From assembly GCA_009993045.1 (NCBI GenBank), contig JAACUG010000077.1, forward strand, positions 1-43,112: 43,112 nt of DNA, given 5' to 3'. A program made the position numbers and the translations under genes. The notes under the pieces were generated by a model. It did no database searches. It saw nothing but the letters and a program-made list of their open reading frames with translations, and had not been told where the DNA came from. Positions 25,565 through 35,053 of the stretch are shown in pieces; within the stretch, counting starts at the first letter, position 1; each line of letters begins with the position of its first letter. This stretch comes from Cyanobacteria bacterium CG_2015-22_32_23 (GTDB lineage Bacteria > Cyanobacteriota > Cyanobacteriia > Cyanobacteriales > Cyanobacteriaceae).

Positions 25565-26287
25565 ATGACTGCAAATAGCCAACTTGTATCTGTAAAGGTA
25601 ATGGAAAGTTTGGCAAGACGAGGCTTAATTAGCTTTTCTCGTCAGCCTAACAAACAAAAAATTAGAATCACCAGACAATTTTATAAACGTACTTTTGATA
25701 TTGTTTTTTCTGCCTCTGTGTTAGTACTTTTTTCGCCATTATATGTTATATTATCCCTATTAATAGCAATTAGTTCTCCAGGCCCTATTTTTTATCAACA
25801 AGAACGTGTAGGGAAAAACTTTAAACATTTTAAGTGTTTGAAATTTAGGACAATGATTGTTAATGCAGACCAAGTTTTAGAAGATATGTTGGCGAAATGT
25901 CCCGAAAAACGTCAAGAATTTGAAGATAATTTTAAACTCAAAAATGATCCTCGTATTACTTGGATTGGTAAATTTTTACGCATTACCAGCTTAGATGAAT
26001 TTCCCCAATTTTTAAATGTTTTAAAGGGTGATATGAGCGTTATTGGCCCTCGTCCTCTTGTGCCTGATGAATTACATAAGTATGGCAATAAAATGGATCG
26101 AGTTTTGACAATTAAGCCTGGTATTACTGGCTTATGGCAAGTTTCGGGAAGAAATGATATTCCTTATCCTCAAAGAGTACTTATCGATGTTTATTATGTT
26201 AATCATCATAATTGGTTTTTGGATATTTGGATTATTCTTAAAACCATTGGAGTTGTAATTTTTCCTGAAAATAATGGAGCATATTAA
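25565..26287 (+). CDS. Undecaprenyl-phosphate sugar transferase (WcaJ/EpsE/RfbP-type)
   Basis: A 240-aa initiating glycan phosphotransferase. One membrane anchor (about 44-68, DIVFSASVLVLFSPLYVILS) precedes the catalytic domain with GPIFYQQERVGKNFKHFKCL and KFRTM, then LRITSLDEFPQFLNVLKGDM and SVIGPRP. GITGLWQVSGRND follows near the end. It loads a sugar-phosphate on the lipid carrier to start an exopolysaccharide or O-antigen unit. The strong RBS supports the start. It lies 26 bp before an ABC exporter on the same strand, so export of the product is a reasonable guess. Confidence 0.92.
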   Translation: MTANSQLVSVKVMESLARRGLISFSRQPNKQKIRITRQFYKRTFDIVFSASVLVLFSPLYVILSLLIAISSPGPIFYQQERVGKNFKHFKCLKFRTMIVNADQVLEDMLAKCPEKRQEFEDNFKLKNDPRITWIGKFLRITSLDEFPQFLNVLKGDMSVIGPRPLVPDELHKYGNKMDRVLTIKPGITGLWQVSGRNDIPYPQRVLIDVYYVNHHNWFLDIWIILKTIGVVIFPENNGAY

Positions 26288-26313
26288 TTCGTAATTGTCA
26301 ATTAAAATAAAGT

Positions 26314-28059
26314 ATGATAAATTCTCGATTTAAAAAATTAATTTCTTACTTAAAACCTCATCTTGATAAGTTATATTGGGGAACATCTGCTTTATTTGTT
26401 GTCAATATTATTGGGGTTTATATTCCTTGGTTAATTCGCAATATTTTTGATGATTTACAGGAAAATTTTGCTTATAAAACTCTGATGGGATATGTTATTC
26501 TTCTATTTATTTTAGCTTGTATAATGTGGGCTATTAGGATGTTTTCTCGTGTCATAATTTTTGGCATTGGGCGACAGGTAGAAGTAGATTTAAAACAAAG
26601 AATTTTTGATCAATTATTAAAGTTAGAGCCTTCTTATTTTAGTGTTAATAATTCAGGAGATTTAATTAACCGTGCCACCAGTGATGTTGATAATATTCGT
26701 CGTTTAGTTGGCTTTGCTATTCTTAGTTTAATTAATATTATTTTTGCCTATGGTTTAACTTTACCAGCGATGCTATTTATTAATGTTAAATTAAGTTTAA
26801 TGGCTTTAGCAATTTATCCTTTAATGTTGTTTACAGTACAGTTATTTAGCGATAAATTAAGGGAAGATCAACTAGAAGTACAAGAAAAGTTATCTGATAT
26901 TAGTGAGTTAATTCAAGAAGATATGAGCGGTATTTCTTTAATTAAAATTTACGCTCAAGAAGAGAATGAAAAAAGAGCTTTTGCTAATAAAAATAAAGGG
27001 TTATTAAAAGCTAATTTAAGTCTAGCACAAACCAGAAATTTATTGTTTCCTATCATCGGCGGTATTGCTAATATTAGTTTATTAGTTTTACTGTGGTTTG
27101 GCACTAAGGAAATTGAAAAAAATGTTATTACTGTAGGGGATTTTATCGCCTTAATTATCTATGTTGAAAGGTTAGTTTTTCCTACTGCTTTACTTGGTTT
27201 TACCATTACTACTTATCAACGAGGTGAAGTTAGTATAGATCGTATTGAAGCAATTACGCAAGTTGAGCCTAAAATTCAAAATAATTCCTCTTCTGTTTCT
27301 TTTCCCGTAGAAAAAATTAAAGGAGAAATTACCGCCGTTAACCTTAATTATAGCTATCCCAATACCCAAGATATTGCTTTAAATAATCTCAATTTTACTA
27401 TTAATGGTGGTGAAACCGTAGCTATTGTCGGTTTAATTGGTGCAGGAAAATCTACTTTAGCTAACGCTATTCCTCGTTTATTAGAAATTTCATCAGGGCA
27501 ATTATTCTTAGATGGTATTGATATTACTACTATTAATTTAACAGATTTGCGCAAGGCGATCGCCTATGTGCCACAGGAAAGTTTTTTGTTTTCCACCACC
27601 ATTAAAAAGAATATTGCCTATAGCGATGGAGTAGGAGAAATGATAGAAGTTGAATATGCGGCGAAACAAGCTCAAATTCATCCAGAAATTATGACTTTTC
27701 CGCAAAAATATGATACATTAGTGGGAGAACGAGGTATATCTCTTTCTGGTGGACAAAGACAACGTAGTTCGTTAGCTAGAGCGTTATTTGCAGATGCACC
27801 TATTCTCATTTTAGATGATGCGCTTTCCAGTGTTGATAATAAAACAGCTACTCAAATTCTGGAAAACCTGAAACAAGAAAAAGGAAAAACAGTTATTTTC
27901 ATTACTCATCAACTATCGGCGGTACAAAATGCGGATCGTATTTTAGTCATGGAAGCTGGTAAAATAGTTCAATCAGGTACTCATCAAGAGTTATTTTATC
28001 AAGAAGGTTTATATAAATCTTTATGGCAACAACATCAATTAGAAGAAATTTTAAATTAA
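26314..28059 (+). CDS. ABC exporter, MsbA-like (fused membrane and ATPase domains)
   Basis: A 581-aa half-transporter: six membrane helices over about 1-310, then an ATPase domain. Walker A is GLIGAGKST, the Q-loop YVPQESFLFS, the signature LSGGQRQR and the H-loop FITHQLS. The Walker B end reads LILDDALSSVD where canonical exporters have DE, so the catalytic glutamate is Asp. Such changes are known in degenerate sites of heterodimeric exporters. Following the sugar transferase, it may carry lipid-linked glycans or lipids. One HIP1 octamer. Confidence 0.9.
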   Translation: MINSRFKKLISYLKPHLDKLYWGTSALFVVNIIGVYIPWLIRNIFDDLQENFAYKTLMGYVILLFILACIMWAIRMFSRVIIFGIGRQVEVDLKQRIFDQLLKLEPSYFSVNNSGDLINRATSDVDNIRRLVGFAILSLINIIFAYGLTLPAMLFINVKLSLMALAIYPLMLFTVQLFSDKLREDQLEVQEKLSDISELIQEDMSGISLIKIYAQEENEKRAFANKNKGLLKANLSLAQTRNLLFPIIGGIANISLLVLLWFGTKEIEKNVITVGDFIALIIYVERLVFPTALLGFTITTYQRGEVSIDRIEAITQVEPKIQNNSSSVSFPVEKIKGEITAVNLNYSYPNTQDIALNNLNFTINGGETVAIVGLIGAGKSTLANAIPRLLEISSGQLFLDGIDITTINLTDLRKAIAYVPQESFLFSTTIKKNIAYSDGVGEMIEVEYAAKQAQIHPEIMTFPQKYDTLVGERGISLSGGQRQRSSLARALFADAPILILDDALSSVDNKTATQILENLKQEKGKTVIFITHQLSAVQNADRILVMEAGKIVQSGTHQELFYQEGLYKSLWQQHQLEEILN

Positions 28060-28327
28060 TTACGTTTCGCTGAAAAATTATGAGGTATCAAGTGTTAGTT
28101 TTATGTATAAAATATAAATACAAAAAATATTGAATAAAAATTCCTAAAACTGCATATTTTTTATCAGGGTATTATAGGGTTACTAAATTATTTATAAAAA
28201 TTTTTGTCAACCTAACGTCCTAAATGGAGGGAAATTAATTTATGATTTTCTTATGACTCAAATAGGATTACTATAATCTTCTGATTTTTTTTTTGTGTGC
28301 AAACCTTAATTAAAGTCTAATATTTAA

Positions 28328-29293
28328 CTAATTTTTCAGAATAAGTCGAGTTTGTTTACAGTCTAATTCTATTTGATATTTTAGCTCATCTAAAGAAGAA
28401 AATTTGTTTTCAGGGCGCAAAAATTTAACTAATTTTACGATAAGATTTTTATGGTATAAATTTTCATGGTAATCTAATAAATGAACTTCAATAGAAAAAT
28501 TATTTCCGTCAATAGTTGGACGTGTACCAATATTCATTACACCTTGTAAATTAGATAATAAAGAATCATTTTCTACATCAACTTTAACAGCATAAACGCC
28601 ATTTTTAGGTATAAATTTTTCATCGGGAATCATTAAATTAGCTGTAGGAAAACCAATTTTTCTACCTAACTTTTGCCCTTCAATTACTTCCCCGATAATC
28701 TGATATTCTCTCCCTAACATTTGATTCGCTAATTCAGGCTTTCCATCTCTTAAATTTTGCCTAATATATGAACTACTAATCTTAATAGATTCTCCTTCAA
28801 TAGTCAAATTTTGTTCTTTTGTTATACTAACTTTAATATTATATTTACTCCCTAAAGTTTGCAAATATTTGGCATTTCCTTGTCTTTGGTAACCGAAACA
28901 AAAATCTTCTCCTATACTAATAAAACTAGCTTTAATTTTTTTGATTAAAATATCTTCTACAAATTTTTCTGCACTTAGAGAAGCCAATTCTTGATTAAAA
29001 GGTAATAATATTAGTTGTTTAACTCCTAACTTTTCTAAAATATGACATTTTTCAGGAATAGGTGTAAGAAGTTGTTTTTTTTTTCCTCTAAAAAATTCTT
29101 GAGGATGAGGAATAAATGTTACTAAAGAGGGTATTATTTTTTCTGTTTCACTATAATTAAAAATTGGTTTAATTACTTGTTGATGCCCTTTATGAATACC
29201 ATCAAAATTACCTAATGCAATGCTATAATTATTATGTATATTTTCTGTGTTTTGTGAAATATTTTCTAAGGATGTAGTGATAATCTTCAGCAC
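28328..29293 (-). CDS. ribF: Bifunctional riboflavin kinase / FAD synthetase
   Basis: A 321-aa enzyme making FMN and FAD. The N-terminal FAD synthetase has the nucleotidyl-transferase motif GNFDGIHKGHQ (about 28-38) and the SSSYIRQNLRDG motif. The C-terminal riboflavin kinase domain has GREYQIIGEVIEGQKLGRKI, GFPTAN and NGVYAVKV. The start on the reverse strand is GTG at 29293, inside a 105-bp divergent spacer with the NFACT gene. Confidence 0.93.
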   Translation of the reverse strand: MLKIITTSLENISQNTENIHNNYSIALGNFDGIHKGHQQVIKPIFNYSETEKIIPSLVTFIPHPQEFFRGKKKQLLTPIPEKCHILEKLGVKQLILLPFNQELASLSAEKFVEDILIKKIKASFISIGEDFCFGYQRQGNAKYLQTLGSKYNIKVSITKEQNLTIEGESIKISSSYIRQNLRDGKPELANQMLGREYQIIGEVIEGQKLGRKIGFPTANLMIPDEKFIPKNGVYAVKVDVENDSLLSNLQGVMNIGTRPTIDGNNFSIEVHLLDYHENLYHKNLIVKLVKFLRPENKFSSLDELKYQIELDCKQTRLILKN

Positions 29294-29398
29294 AATTAAT
29301 GATTTAAAATGATGTCGGGATAATAAATAATAAATTATACCTTACACTTATACATCTGTGTCTTAGATATTTTTTTCAACCTTAACTTTTAAATTATT

Positions 29399-31102
29399 AT
29401 GCAACCTGTTGATTATACAACCCTTGTCGCTATTTGTGATTCATTAAACAATAATTATATTCCTTCTAGGTTAGAGCAAGTATATCAAATTGATCGCTAT
29501 ACTATCAGTCTTTGTTTACGCAGTCTTCATCAAAAAGCATGGTTAACTATCTCATGGCATCCCCAAGCCGCTAGAATTTGCATCGGCAATCCTCCTCCTC
29601 GTGGGAAGGATACATTTACTTTTAGTGAGCAGTTACGACATCTCATTAACGGTTATGCTTTAATAGGGGTAAAAATTGTCACGGATTGGGAGAGGGTGGT
29701 TGATTTTCAATGGGCAAAACGCCCAAATGAAGCACCTTTACATCATTTATATGTAGAAATAATGGGTAAATATAGTAATGTTATTCTTACTTCTGCTGAC
29801 AATCAAATTATTACCGTCGCCAAACAAATTACCTCTAATAAATCTAGTTTGCGCACTGTAGAAACTAGCCAATTTTATCAATTACCTCCTGCTTTAACAG
29901 GGGAAATTCCCAAATTATTAGAATCTATGGAAAAATGGAGGGAAAAAGTAAGTTTAATTCCGGGAAGAATTGATAAACAATTAATTAAAACTTATCAAGG
30001 GGTTAGCCCAATTATTGCTCAATATTTATTAAATCAATCAGCAATTTTAGCAATAAAATCTAATCAAGAATTAACTCAAGAAGAATGGGAAAAATTATAT
30101 AAAAATTGGCAATCTTGGTTACAAGTTATTGAAAATAAAACTTTTAATTTTAGTAAAACAACTCAAGGTTATACGGTTTTAGCTGAAACGAATAATAATC
30201 AAGATTTACATAAAATTTTAAATGATTATTATAATCAACAAATTTATCAAGAAAACTTTAATCAATTAAAGCAACAATTACAGCAAAAAATAAAAAATAT
30301 TTTAACTAAGTTAATTATAAAAAGAGATAAATATCAAAATAAGTTAAATGATTCGGATAAATGCGAAATGTATAGTAATAAAGCTGATTTATTAATGGCT
30401 TATTTACATAAATGGAAAGCAGGAATGAAAGAAATAATATTAAATGATTTTACCACTAATAAACCCATAAAAATTAGTCTTGCACCAGATAAAAATATGA
30501 TTCAAAATGCTCAAAATTTATATAAACAAAATCAGAAATTAAAACGAGCAAAATTAGTTGTAAAACCTTTATTAGAAGAAGTAAAATCTGAAGTTAATTA
30601 TTTACAGCAAATAAGTACAATTTTAAGTCAATTAGATTATCAAGAAACAGAAGATTTAATAACGTTGCAAGAAATAAAAGCCGAATTAATTAGTCAAAAA
30701 TATATCGAAGATAGTCAATATCGAGGAAATAATAATGTAGAAGAATCTCACCCTAGAAAATATCAAACTCCATCAGGTTATGAAGTTTTAATTGGGCGTA
30801 ATAATCGTCAAAATGACATACTAACTTCTCGCACAGCTACGGATTATGACTTATGGTTTCATGCCCAAGAAATTTCAGGAGCTCATGTTTTATTACGTTT
30901 GAATGCAGGTGACATTCCTGATGATCAAGATTTACAATTTACTGCTAATTTAACTGCTTATTATAGTCAAGGAAGAGAAAGTGATCAAGTACCTGTAATT
31001 TTCACAAAACCTAGCTATGTATATAAACCAAAAGGTGCTAAACCGGGTATGGTAATTTATACGAGAGAAACAGTAATTTGGGGGAAACCTTCTTTTAGGT
31101 AA
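29399..31102 (+). CDS. rqcH: NFACT family protein (RqcH / fibronectin-binding-A type)
   Basis: A 567-aa ribosome-quality-control protein. It has an N-terminal NFACT-N domain (MQPVDYTTLVAICDSLNNNY onward), a long coiled coil at about 285-420, and an NFACT-R domain (DUF814) from about 455 with TPSGYEVLIGRNNRQND and DYDLWFHAQEISGAHVLLR. In Bacillus, RqcH recruits tRNA-Ala to stalled 50S subunits and adds alanine tails. The position where I expect the functional Asp-Arg pair looks like Glu-Arg (WERVVDF), an uncertain alignment by eye. It is divergent from ribF. Confidence 0.88.
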   Translation: MQPVDYTTLVAICDSLNNNYIPSRLEQVYQIDRYTISLCLRSLHQKAWLTISWHPQAARICIGNPPPRGKDTFTFSEQLRHLINGYALIGVKIVTDWERVVDFQWAKRPNEAPLHHLYVEIMGKYSNVILTSADNQIITVAKQITSNKSSLRTVETSQFYQLPPALTGEIPKLLESMEKWREKVSLIPGRIDKQLIKTYQGVSPIIAQYLLNQSAILAIKSNQELTQEEWEKLYKNWQSWLQVIENKTFNFSKTTQGYTVLAETNNNQDLHKILNDYYNQQIYQENFNQLKQQLQQKIKNILTKLIIKRDKYQNKLNDSDKCEMYSNKADLLMAYLHKWKAGMKEIILNDFTTNKPIKISLAPDKNMIQNAQNLYKQNQKLKRAKLVVKPLLEEVKSEVNYLQQISTILSQLDYQETEDLITLQEIKAELISQKYIEDSQYRGNNNVEESHPRKYQTPSGYEVLIGRNNRQNDILTSRTATDYDLWFHAQEISGAHVLLRLNAGDIPDDQDLQFTANLTAYYSQGRESDQVPVIFTKPSYVYKPKGAKPGMVIYTRETVIWGKPSFR

Positions 31103-31280
31103 TTTAAGATTTTCTATGTTATTAAATTCTCCTCTAAAAAATAGCTAAAAATCTAATCTTTTTTATGGCAAAATTGATCAATAAAATTGACGTAAAGTAA
31201 ACTTATTTTCTAGGTAAAAAAATATCACAAAAAATTATATAATTTGTAAAAGTACATCGCAATTTTAAACTTAAATCAAT

Positions 31281-31994
31281 ATGGAAATCTCAGAAATATT
31301 AAAAGCATATCAAGAAGGAGAAAGAAATTTTGCACAAGTTAAACTCCTCGAAGCAGAAATCTTGAAAGAGAATTTATCCTCCTCTGATTTTTCCCGTAGT
31401 GATTTACGACAAGCTAGATTAGGGCGTACAAATTTTCGCCATAGTAATTTTACTGAAGCAGACTTGAGTGAAGCTATATTATGGGGTACAGATTTAAGTG
31501 AAGCGATGTTGTTTCAAGTATTATTACGAGATGCAGATTTAAGTAGTGCAAAACTCATCAAAACCAACCTAGAAAAAGCCAATTTAATTAAAACTATTTT
31601 CTGTGGTGCTAATTTAACCAGTGCCAATTTATCTAATAGTATCATCATTGATGGAGATTTTCGCCCTAATTCAGAGCAACAAACCAATTTAACACAAGCA
31701 AATTTTAGTAATGCTAATTTAAGTTACGCAAATCTTTCTCATGCTTTACTTTATCAGGCAAATCTCAATGGTGCAAAACTTTGTCGTGCGAATTTAAGTA
31801 TGGGAATTAAATATAAAAACTTACCTACAGACTTGACAAACGCTAGTTTATGTGGTAGTGATTTAAGCTATGCTGATTTAACAGGGGCAATATTAGTTAA
31901 TGCTAACTTAGAAGGTGCAGATATTACAGGTACAATTCTTAAAAATGTTAATTTACAAGGTGCAATTATGCCAGATGGTAGTAAAAATCAGTAA
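31281..31994 (+). CDS. Pentapeptide-repeat protein
   Basis: A 237-aa protein made largely of A(D/N)LXX repeats from about residue 35 to the end (for example SDFSRSDLRQARLGRTNFRH, LSEAILWGTDLSEAML), forming a right-handed beta-helix. The first 30 residues (MEISEILKAYQEGERNFAQV) are a typical cyanobacterial pentapeptide-protein N-cap. It has no signal peptide, so it should be cytosolic. Function is unknown; relatives include regulatory or scaffolding proteins. It has its own upstream spacer, with the feo locus further downstream. Confidence 0.85.
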   Translation: MEISEILKAYQEGERNFAQVKLLEAEILKENLSSSDFSRSDLRQARLGRTNFRHSNFTEADLSEAILWGTDLSEAMLFQVLLRDADLSSAKLIKTNLEKANLIKTIFCGANLTSANLSNSIIIDGDFRPNSEQQTNLTQANFSNANLSYANLSHALLYQANLNGAKLCRANLSMGIKYKNLPTDLTNASLCGSDLSYADLTGAILVNANLEGADITGTILKNVNLQGAIMPDGSKNQ

Positions 31995-32214
31995 TGACAA
32001 TACAAAAAAAGAGCTGTATTATCTTAACCAGAAAAAAAATAATTAATCTAATTACTTTATTAAAGCATCTCTAAAAAAATTAAATCAGTTTTAATAGAAA
32101 AATCGTCTATTTACATGATTGTCAGATTTTGCTTGTCTATTCATCGATTCAGACAATTACGTCACTTTTTCCAGAGGAAAAAAACATTAAAAAATGTTAC
32201 GATTGAAGATGCTT

Positions 32215-32242
32215 TTGAGAATAATATGCAATAAAATATAAT
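32215..32242 (+). promoter_or_regulatory. Probable feoAB promoter
   Basis: TTGAGA (32215-32220) and TATAAT (32237-32242) are separated by 16 bp, and the feoA ATG is 26 bp further on. The surrounding AT-rich DNA could hold a Fur site, but no clear 19-bp Fur box was seen. Confidence 0.55.
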
Positions 32243-32268
32243 TGAGAAAAATATTTAATAATCTTCCC

Positions 32269-32508
32269 ATGAATTTATCTAAACTAAAACCTAGAAAATT
32301 AGCCTTTGTCAAAGAAATTGAAAAATTAAGTCATAATCATCATCTCATTAACCGTTTAGAAGCAATAGGAATAATTCCTAATAAACCTATTATGGTTTTA
32401 AGACAAGCATGGTTTGGTGGTCCATTACACGTTAGAGTGGGATCAACTACAGAAATTGCTATTCGTCATCAAGAGGCAAAAATTATTCTTCTTCAAAGTA
32501 TTGAATAA
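32269..32508 (+). CDS. feoA: FeoA, ferrous iron transport accessory protein
   Basis: From the ATG at 32269 the product is 79 aa, the normal FeoA length; a TTG 27 bp upstream overlaps the likely -10 box and is less plausible. FeoA is a small SH3-like cytosolic protein that supports FeoB. Visible family features are NRLEAIGIIPNKPI and GGPLHVRVGSTTEIAIRHQE with the final AKIILL. It is followed 35 bp later by feoB, the normal operon. Confidence 0.92.
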   Translation: MNLSKLKPRKLAFVKEIEKLSHNHHLINRLEAIGIIPNKPIMVLRQAWFGGPLHVRVGSTTEIAIRHQEAKIILLQSIE

Positions 32509-32543
32509 CAAGAATTATTAATAATTACACGAAAGTATCAAAA

Positions 32544-34379
32544 ATGAATTGTCATCAACCTAAAACTGTTGGTAAAAATATTAATCCTCATAAAAGAGTT
32601 GCTTTATTAGGAATGCCGAATACAGGTAAATCAACCTTTTTTAATCGATTAACAGGGGGTAATGCTTTTGTAGGTAATTGGGCTGGAATTACTGTTGATT
32701 TACTACAAGCTAGAGTCAAAATTGAAGATGAAACGACGGAATTTATCGATTTACCCGGTATTTATGATCTTAATGGCTTTTCAGAAGATGAAAAAGTTGT
32801 CCAAAATTTCCTTGAAAAGTTTGCAGTAGATTTAGTTATTATTATTGTTAATGCTACTCAAATTGATAGACAAATTCGCTTAGTTTTACAAATAAAAGCG
32901 TTAGGTTTTCCTGCAATTTTAGTTTTAAATATGGCTGATGAAGCTAAACATTATGGTGTCAAAATTGAGGTTGATGAATTATCTCAGCGTTTAGAAATAC
33001 CTACTTTTTTAATGAGTGCAAAATATGGTCAAAACTATCAAAGAGTTTATGAACAAATAGTCAAAAAAATAAAGGAAAATAATTATAGTTTTCAAATTAA
33101 TAATTTAACGGATCAATTATTAAAAATAGGAGCAGTTTTACCTGAAAAAATAGATCAGATATTAGGAGGTACAGTCATTATGCCTTCTAATTTTCTTAAA
33201 ACTTTTACCTTTAAAGTAGATAGTATTTTACTACATCCTATTTTAGGATTACCTTTATTTTTTTTAGGAATGTTTCTCGTTTTTCAAATAGTATGGAATA
33301 TCGGACTTCCTAGTATGGATTTAATGGGAAATTTTACCAATTTTTTGCAAATTTATTTACTTGAATCCCTTTTAAAACCTTTTCCTTTATTAATTCAAGA
33401 TTTTATTATTAATGGTATATGGAATGGATTGGCAACGGTGGCTTCTTTTATACCCCTAATTGTCTTATTTTTTATTGTTATGGCTATTTTAGAAGATAGC
33501 GGTTATCTTTCAAGATCTGCCTATTTAATGGACGCTTTAATGAGTCAATTAGGTTTAGATGGACGCAGTTTTGTTTTACAAATGATGGGTTTTGGTTGTA
33601 ATGTTCCTGCTTTAATGGGGACAAGAATTATGCGATCGCAAGGATTAAGGTTATTAACCATGTTAGTAATAACTTTTTCTCTTTGTTCAGCAAGATTACA
33701 AGTATTTATTTTTCTGATTGCAGCCACATTTCCGAATCAAAAAGGTGCAACAGTTTTATTTTCCTTATATATTTTAAGTTTTGTAGCTGCTTTAGTAGCC
33801 GCTTTTTTATTAAAAGGACAGTTTAAAAATAAAGAACCATTTGTACTAGAATTACCACCCTATCGTTTTCCTACCTTAAAACAAGTAATTAATCGAGGTT
33901 GGGGAGAAGTTTTGCACTTCCTTCAAAGAGCATCAGGATTTATTATCTTAGGATGTGTAGCGGTATGGTTTTTAACTAATTTACCATTAGGCACAACAGG
34001 ATTAGATACATTTGGAGGACAATTAGGAAACTTTTTAAGTCCAATAATGCAACCCATCGGTATTGATCCTTATCTAACATTATCATTACTTTTTGGTTTT
34101 ATTGCCAAAGAAGTTGTGGTAGGAGCATTCCCAGTAATTTATGGTATGGATGCAACTAATCTTAGTAATTATATTGGTTCAACGGTAACTTGGGTACAGG
34201 CTTATAGTTTTTGCTTATTTTGTTTGCTTTATACTCCTTGTTTAACAACCTTAGCGACAATGTTTAATGAGTCTAAATCTTGGAAATATACATCATTTTC
34301 AGTGATTTTCTCTTTTGTTTTTGCATGGTTAGTTAGTTTTATTTTCTTTCAAACTGCATCATTTTTCGGATTTAGTTAA
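32544..34379 (+). CDS. feoB: FeoB, ferrous iron transporter with GTPase domain
   Basis: A 611-aa Fe(II) permease of the inner membrane, shorter than the ~770-aa Escherichia coli form but of a length I expect for cyanobacterial FeoB. G-motifs: G1 GMPNTGKS (23-30), G3 DLPGIYDL and G4 NMAD. The membrane part has about eight helices, with the gate motif GFGCNVPALMGTRIMRSQGL and the second gate segment LYTPCLTTLATMF near the end. It lacks the long C-terminal tail; no separate FeoC is recognised. One HIP1 octamer. Confidence 0.95.
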   Translation: MNCHQPKTVGKNINPHKRVALLGMPNTGKSTFFNRLTGGNAFVGNWAGITVDLLQARVKIEDETTEFIDLPGIYDLNGFSEDEKVVQNFLEKFAVDLVIIIVNATQIDRQIRLVLQIKALGFPAILVLNMADEAKHYGVKIEVDELSQRLEIPTFLMSAKYGQNYQRVYEQIVKKIKENNYSFQINNLTDQLLKIGAVLPEKIDQILGGTVIMPSNFLKTFTFKVDSILLHPILGLPLFFLGMFLVFQIVWNIGLPSMDLMGNFTNFLQIYLLESLLKPFPLLIQDFIINGIWNGLATVASFIPLIVLFFIVMAILEDSGYLSRSAYLMDALMSQLGLDGRSFVLQMMGFGCNVPALMGTRIMRSQGLRLLTMLVITFSLCSARLQVFIFLIAATFPNQKGATVLFSLYILSFVAALVAAFLLKGQFKNKEPFVLELPPYRFPTLKQVINRGWGEVLHFLQRASGFIILGCVAVWFLTNLPLGTTGLDTFGGQLGNFLSPIMQPIGIDPYLTLSLLFGFIAKEVVVGAFPVIYGMDATNLSNYIGSTVTWVQAYSFCLFCLLYTPCLTTLATMFNESKSWKYTSFSVIFSFVFAWLVSFIFFQTASFFGFS

Positions 34380-34655
34380 CGTTATTCACGATGTAGAAAA
34401 AAAATACTTACTGACGGCTAAATAACTGGGAAGACTATTTACTATCTCCCTATTCCACTAAAAATTTTATGATTCACTCAAATAATTATATATTAATACA
34501 TTATTTTATGTTTCTTAAATGTAAATATTATACTTAATTGTCAAAGAAAGATTAAATTGATCGAGGAAAAACATTCTCAGAAATGTAACAATCTGTTATT
34601 ATTTTTAATAATCAAAACAATAAAAGTTAACAAACTGATAAGGAGAAATAATCTA

Positions 34656-34997
34656 ATGGCAGGTTTATTTGGTTTATTTGGTAAAAAAAGTAAGAAAGTA
34701 GAAGATGCTTATTTTTTAGATCCTGATCAAGCTAAGACTTTCGGAGATATTGATTATATGCGTACTTCTAAAACTACTAGAAGAACTTTTCCCAAAACTT
34801 TAACCAATAGTGAAGGTGGAGAATTAATCCAAGAAGTATCTTCAGAAAAAATAGCGAAAAAAGATTCTAAGGAAGTAATTAGACCAAAATCTACTACTAA
34901 TAACAGTGAAAATGATTCTTTTACACCTAAAATTAGTACTAAAACTGACACCAATATGGATATGTTCCGTAACATGGCTAAAAAGATCAAAAAATAG
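34656..34997 (+). CDS. Small basic protein of unknown function (113 aa)
   Basis: An AAGGAG ribosome binding site at 34640-34645 fixes the start at ATG 34656, giving 113 aa; the 33 codons in frame upstream are probably untranslated. The N-terminus MAGLFGLFGKKSKK is followed by AYFLDPDQAKTFGDIDYMRT and a RRTFPKT segment. A disordered Ser/Thr/Lys-rich region comes next, then a helix ending FRNMAKKIKK. I recall similar cyanobacterial proteins starting GLFGLFGKK with this FLDPDEAKTxGDIEYMR core, but no function. The GLFGLF start could be an amphipathic membrane-binding helix. It converges with tatC. Confidence 0.7.
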   Translation: MAGLFGLFGKKSKKVEDAYFLDPDQAKTFGDIDYMRTSKTTRRTFPKTLTNSEGGELIQEVSSEKIAKKDSKEVIRPKSTTNNSENDSFTPKISTKTDTNMDMFRNMAKKIKK

Positions 34998-35006
34998 GTA
35001 AAAATG

Positions 35007-35050
35007 ATTGATAATTGATGATTAATAGTGGTTAATTTTTGATTATCAAT
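35007..35050. terminator. Heptad-phased inverted repeat between convergent genes
   Basis: ATTGATAAT (35007-35015) pairs perfectly with ATTATCAAT (35042-35050), and ATTAA/TTAAT forms an inner stem. The tract also reads in 7-bp register (TTGATAA, TTGATGA, TTAATAG, TGGTTAA, TTTTTGA, TTATCAA). It lies between the 113-aa gene and tatC and could act as a two-way terminator. Confidence 0.55.
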
Positions 35051-35053
35051 TGT

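Noticed and set aside
28216-28277. Two tiny overlapping frames after a GGAGGG site, 3' of the ABC exporter
   Set aside because: Products of only 4 and 7 residues; too short to support as genes without expression data.
32242-32268. Upstream TTG start for feoA
   Set aside because: It overlaps the likely -10 box, and the ATG at 32269 gives the family-typical length.
34754-34990. 78-aa reverse hydrophobic open frame
   Set aside because: Antisense to the 113-aa gene, which has a strong ribosome binding site; hydrophobic shadows are expected opposite such AT-rich coding DNA.
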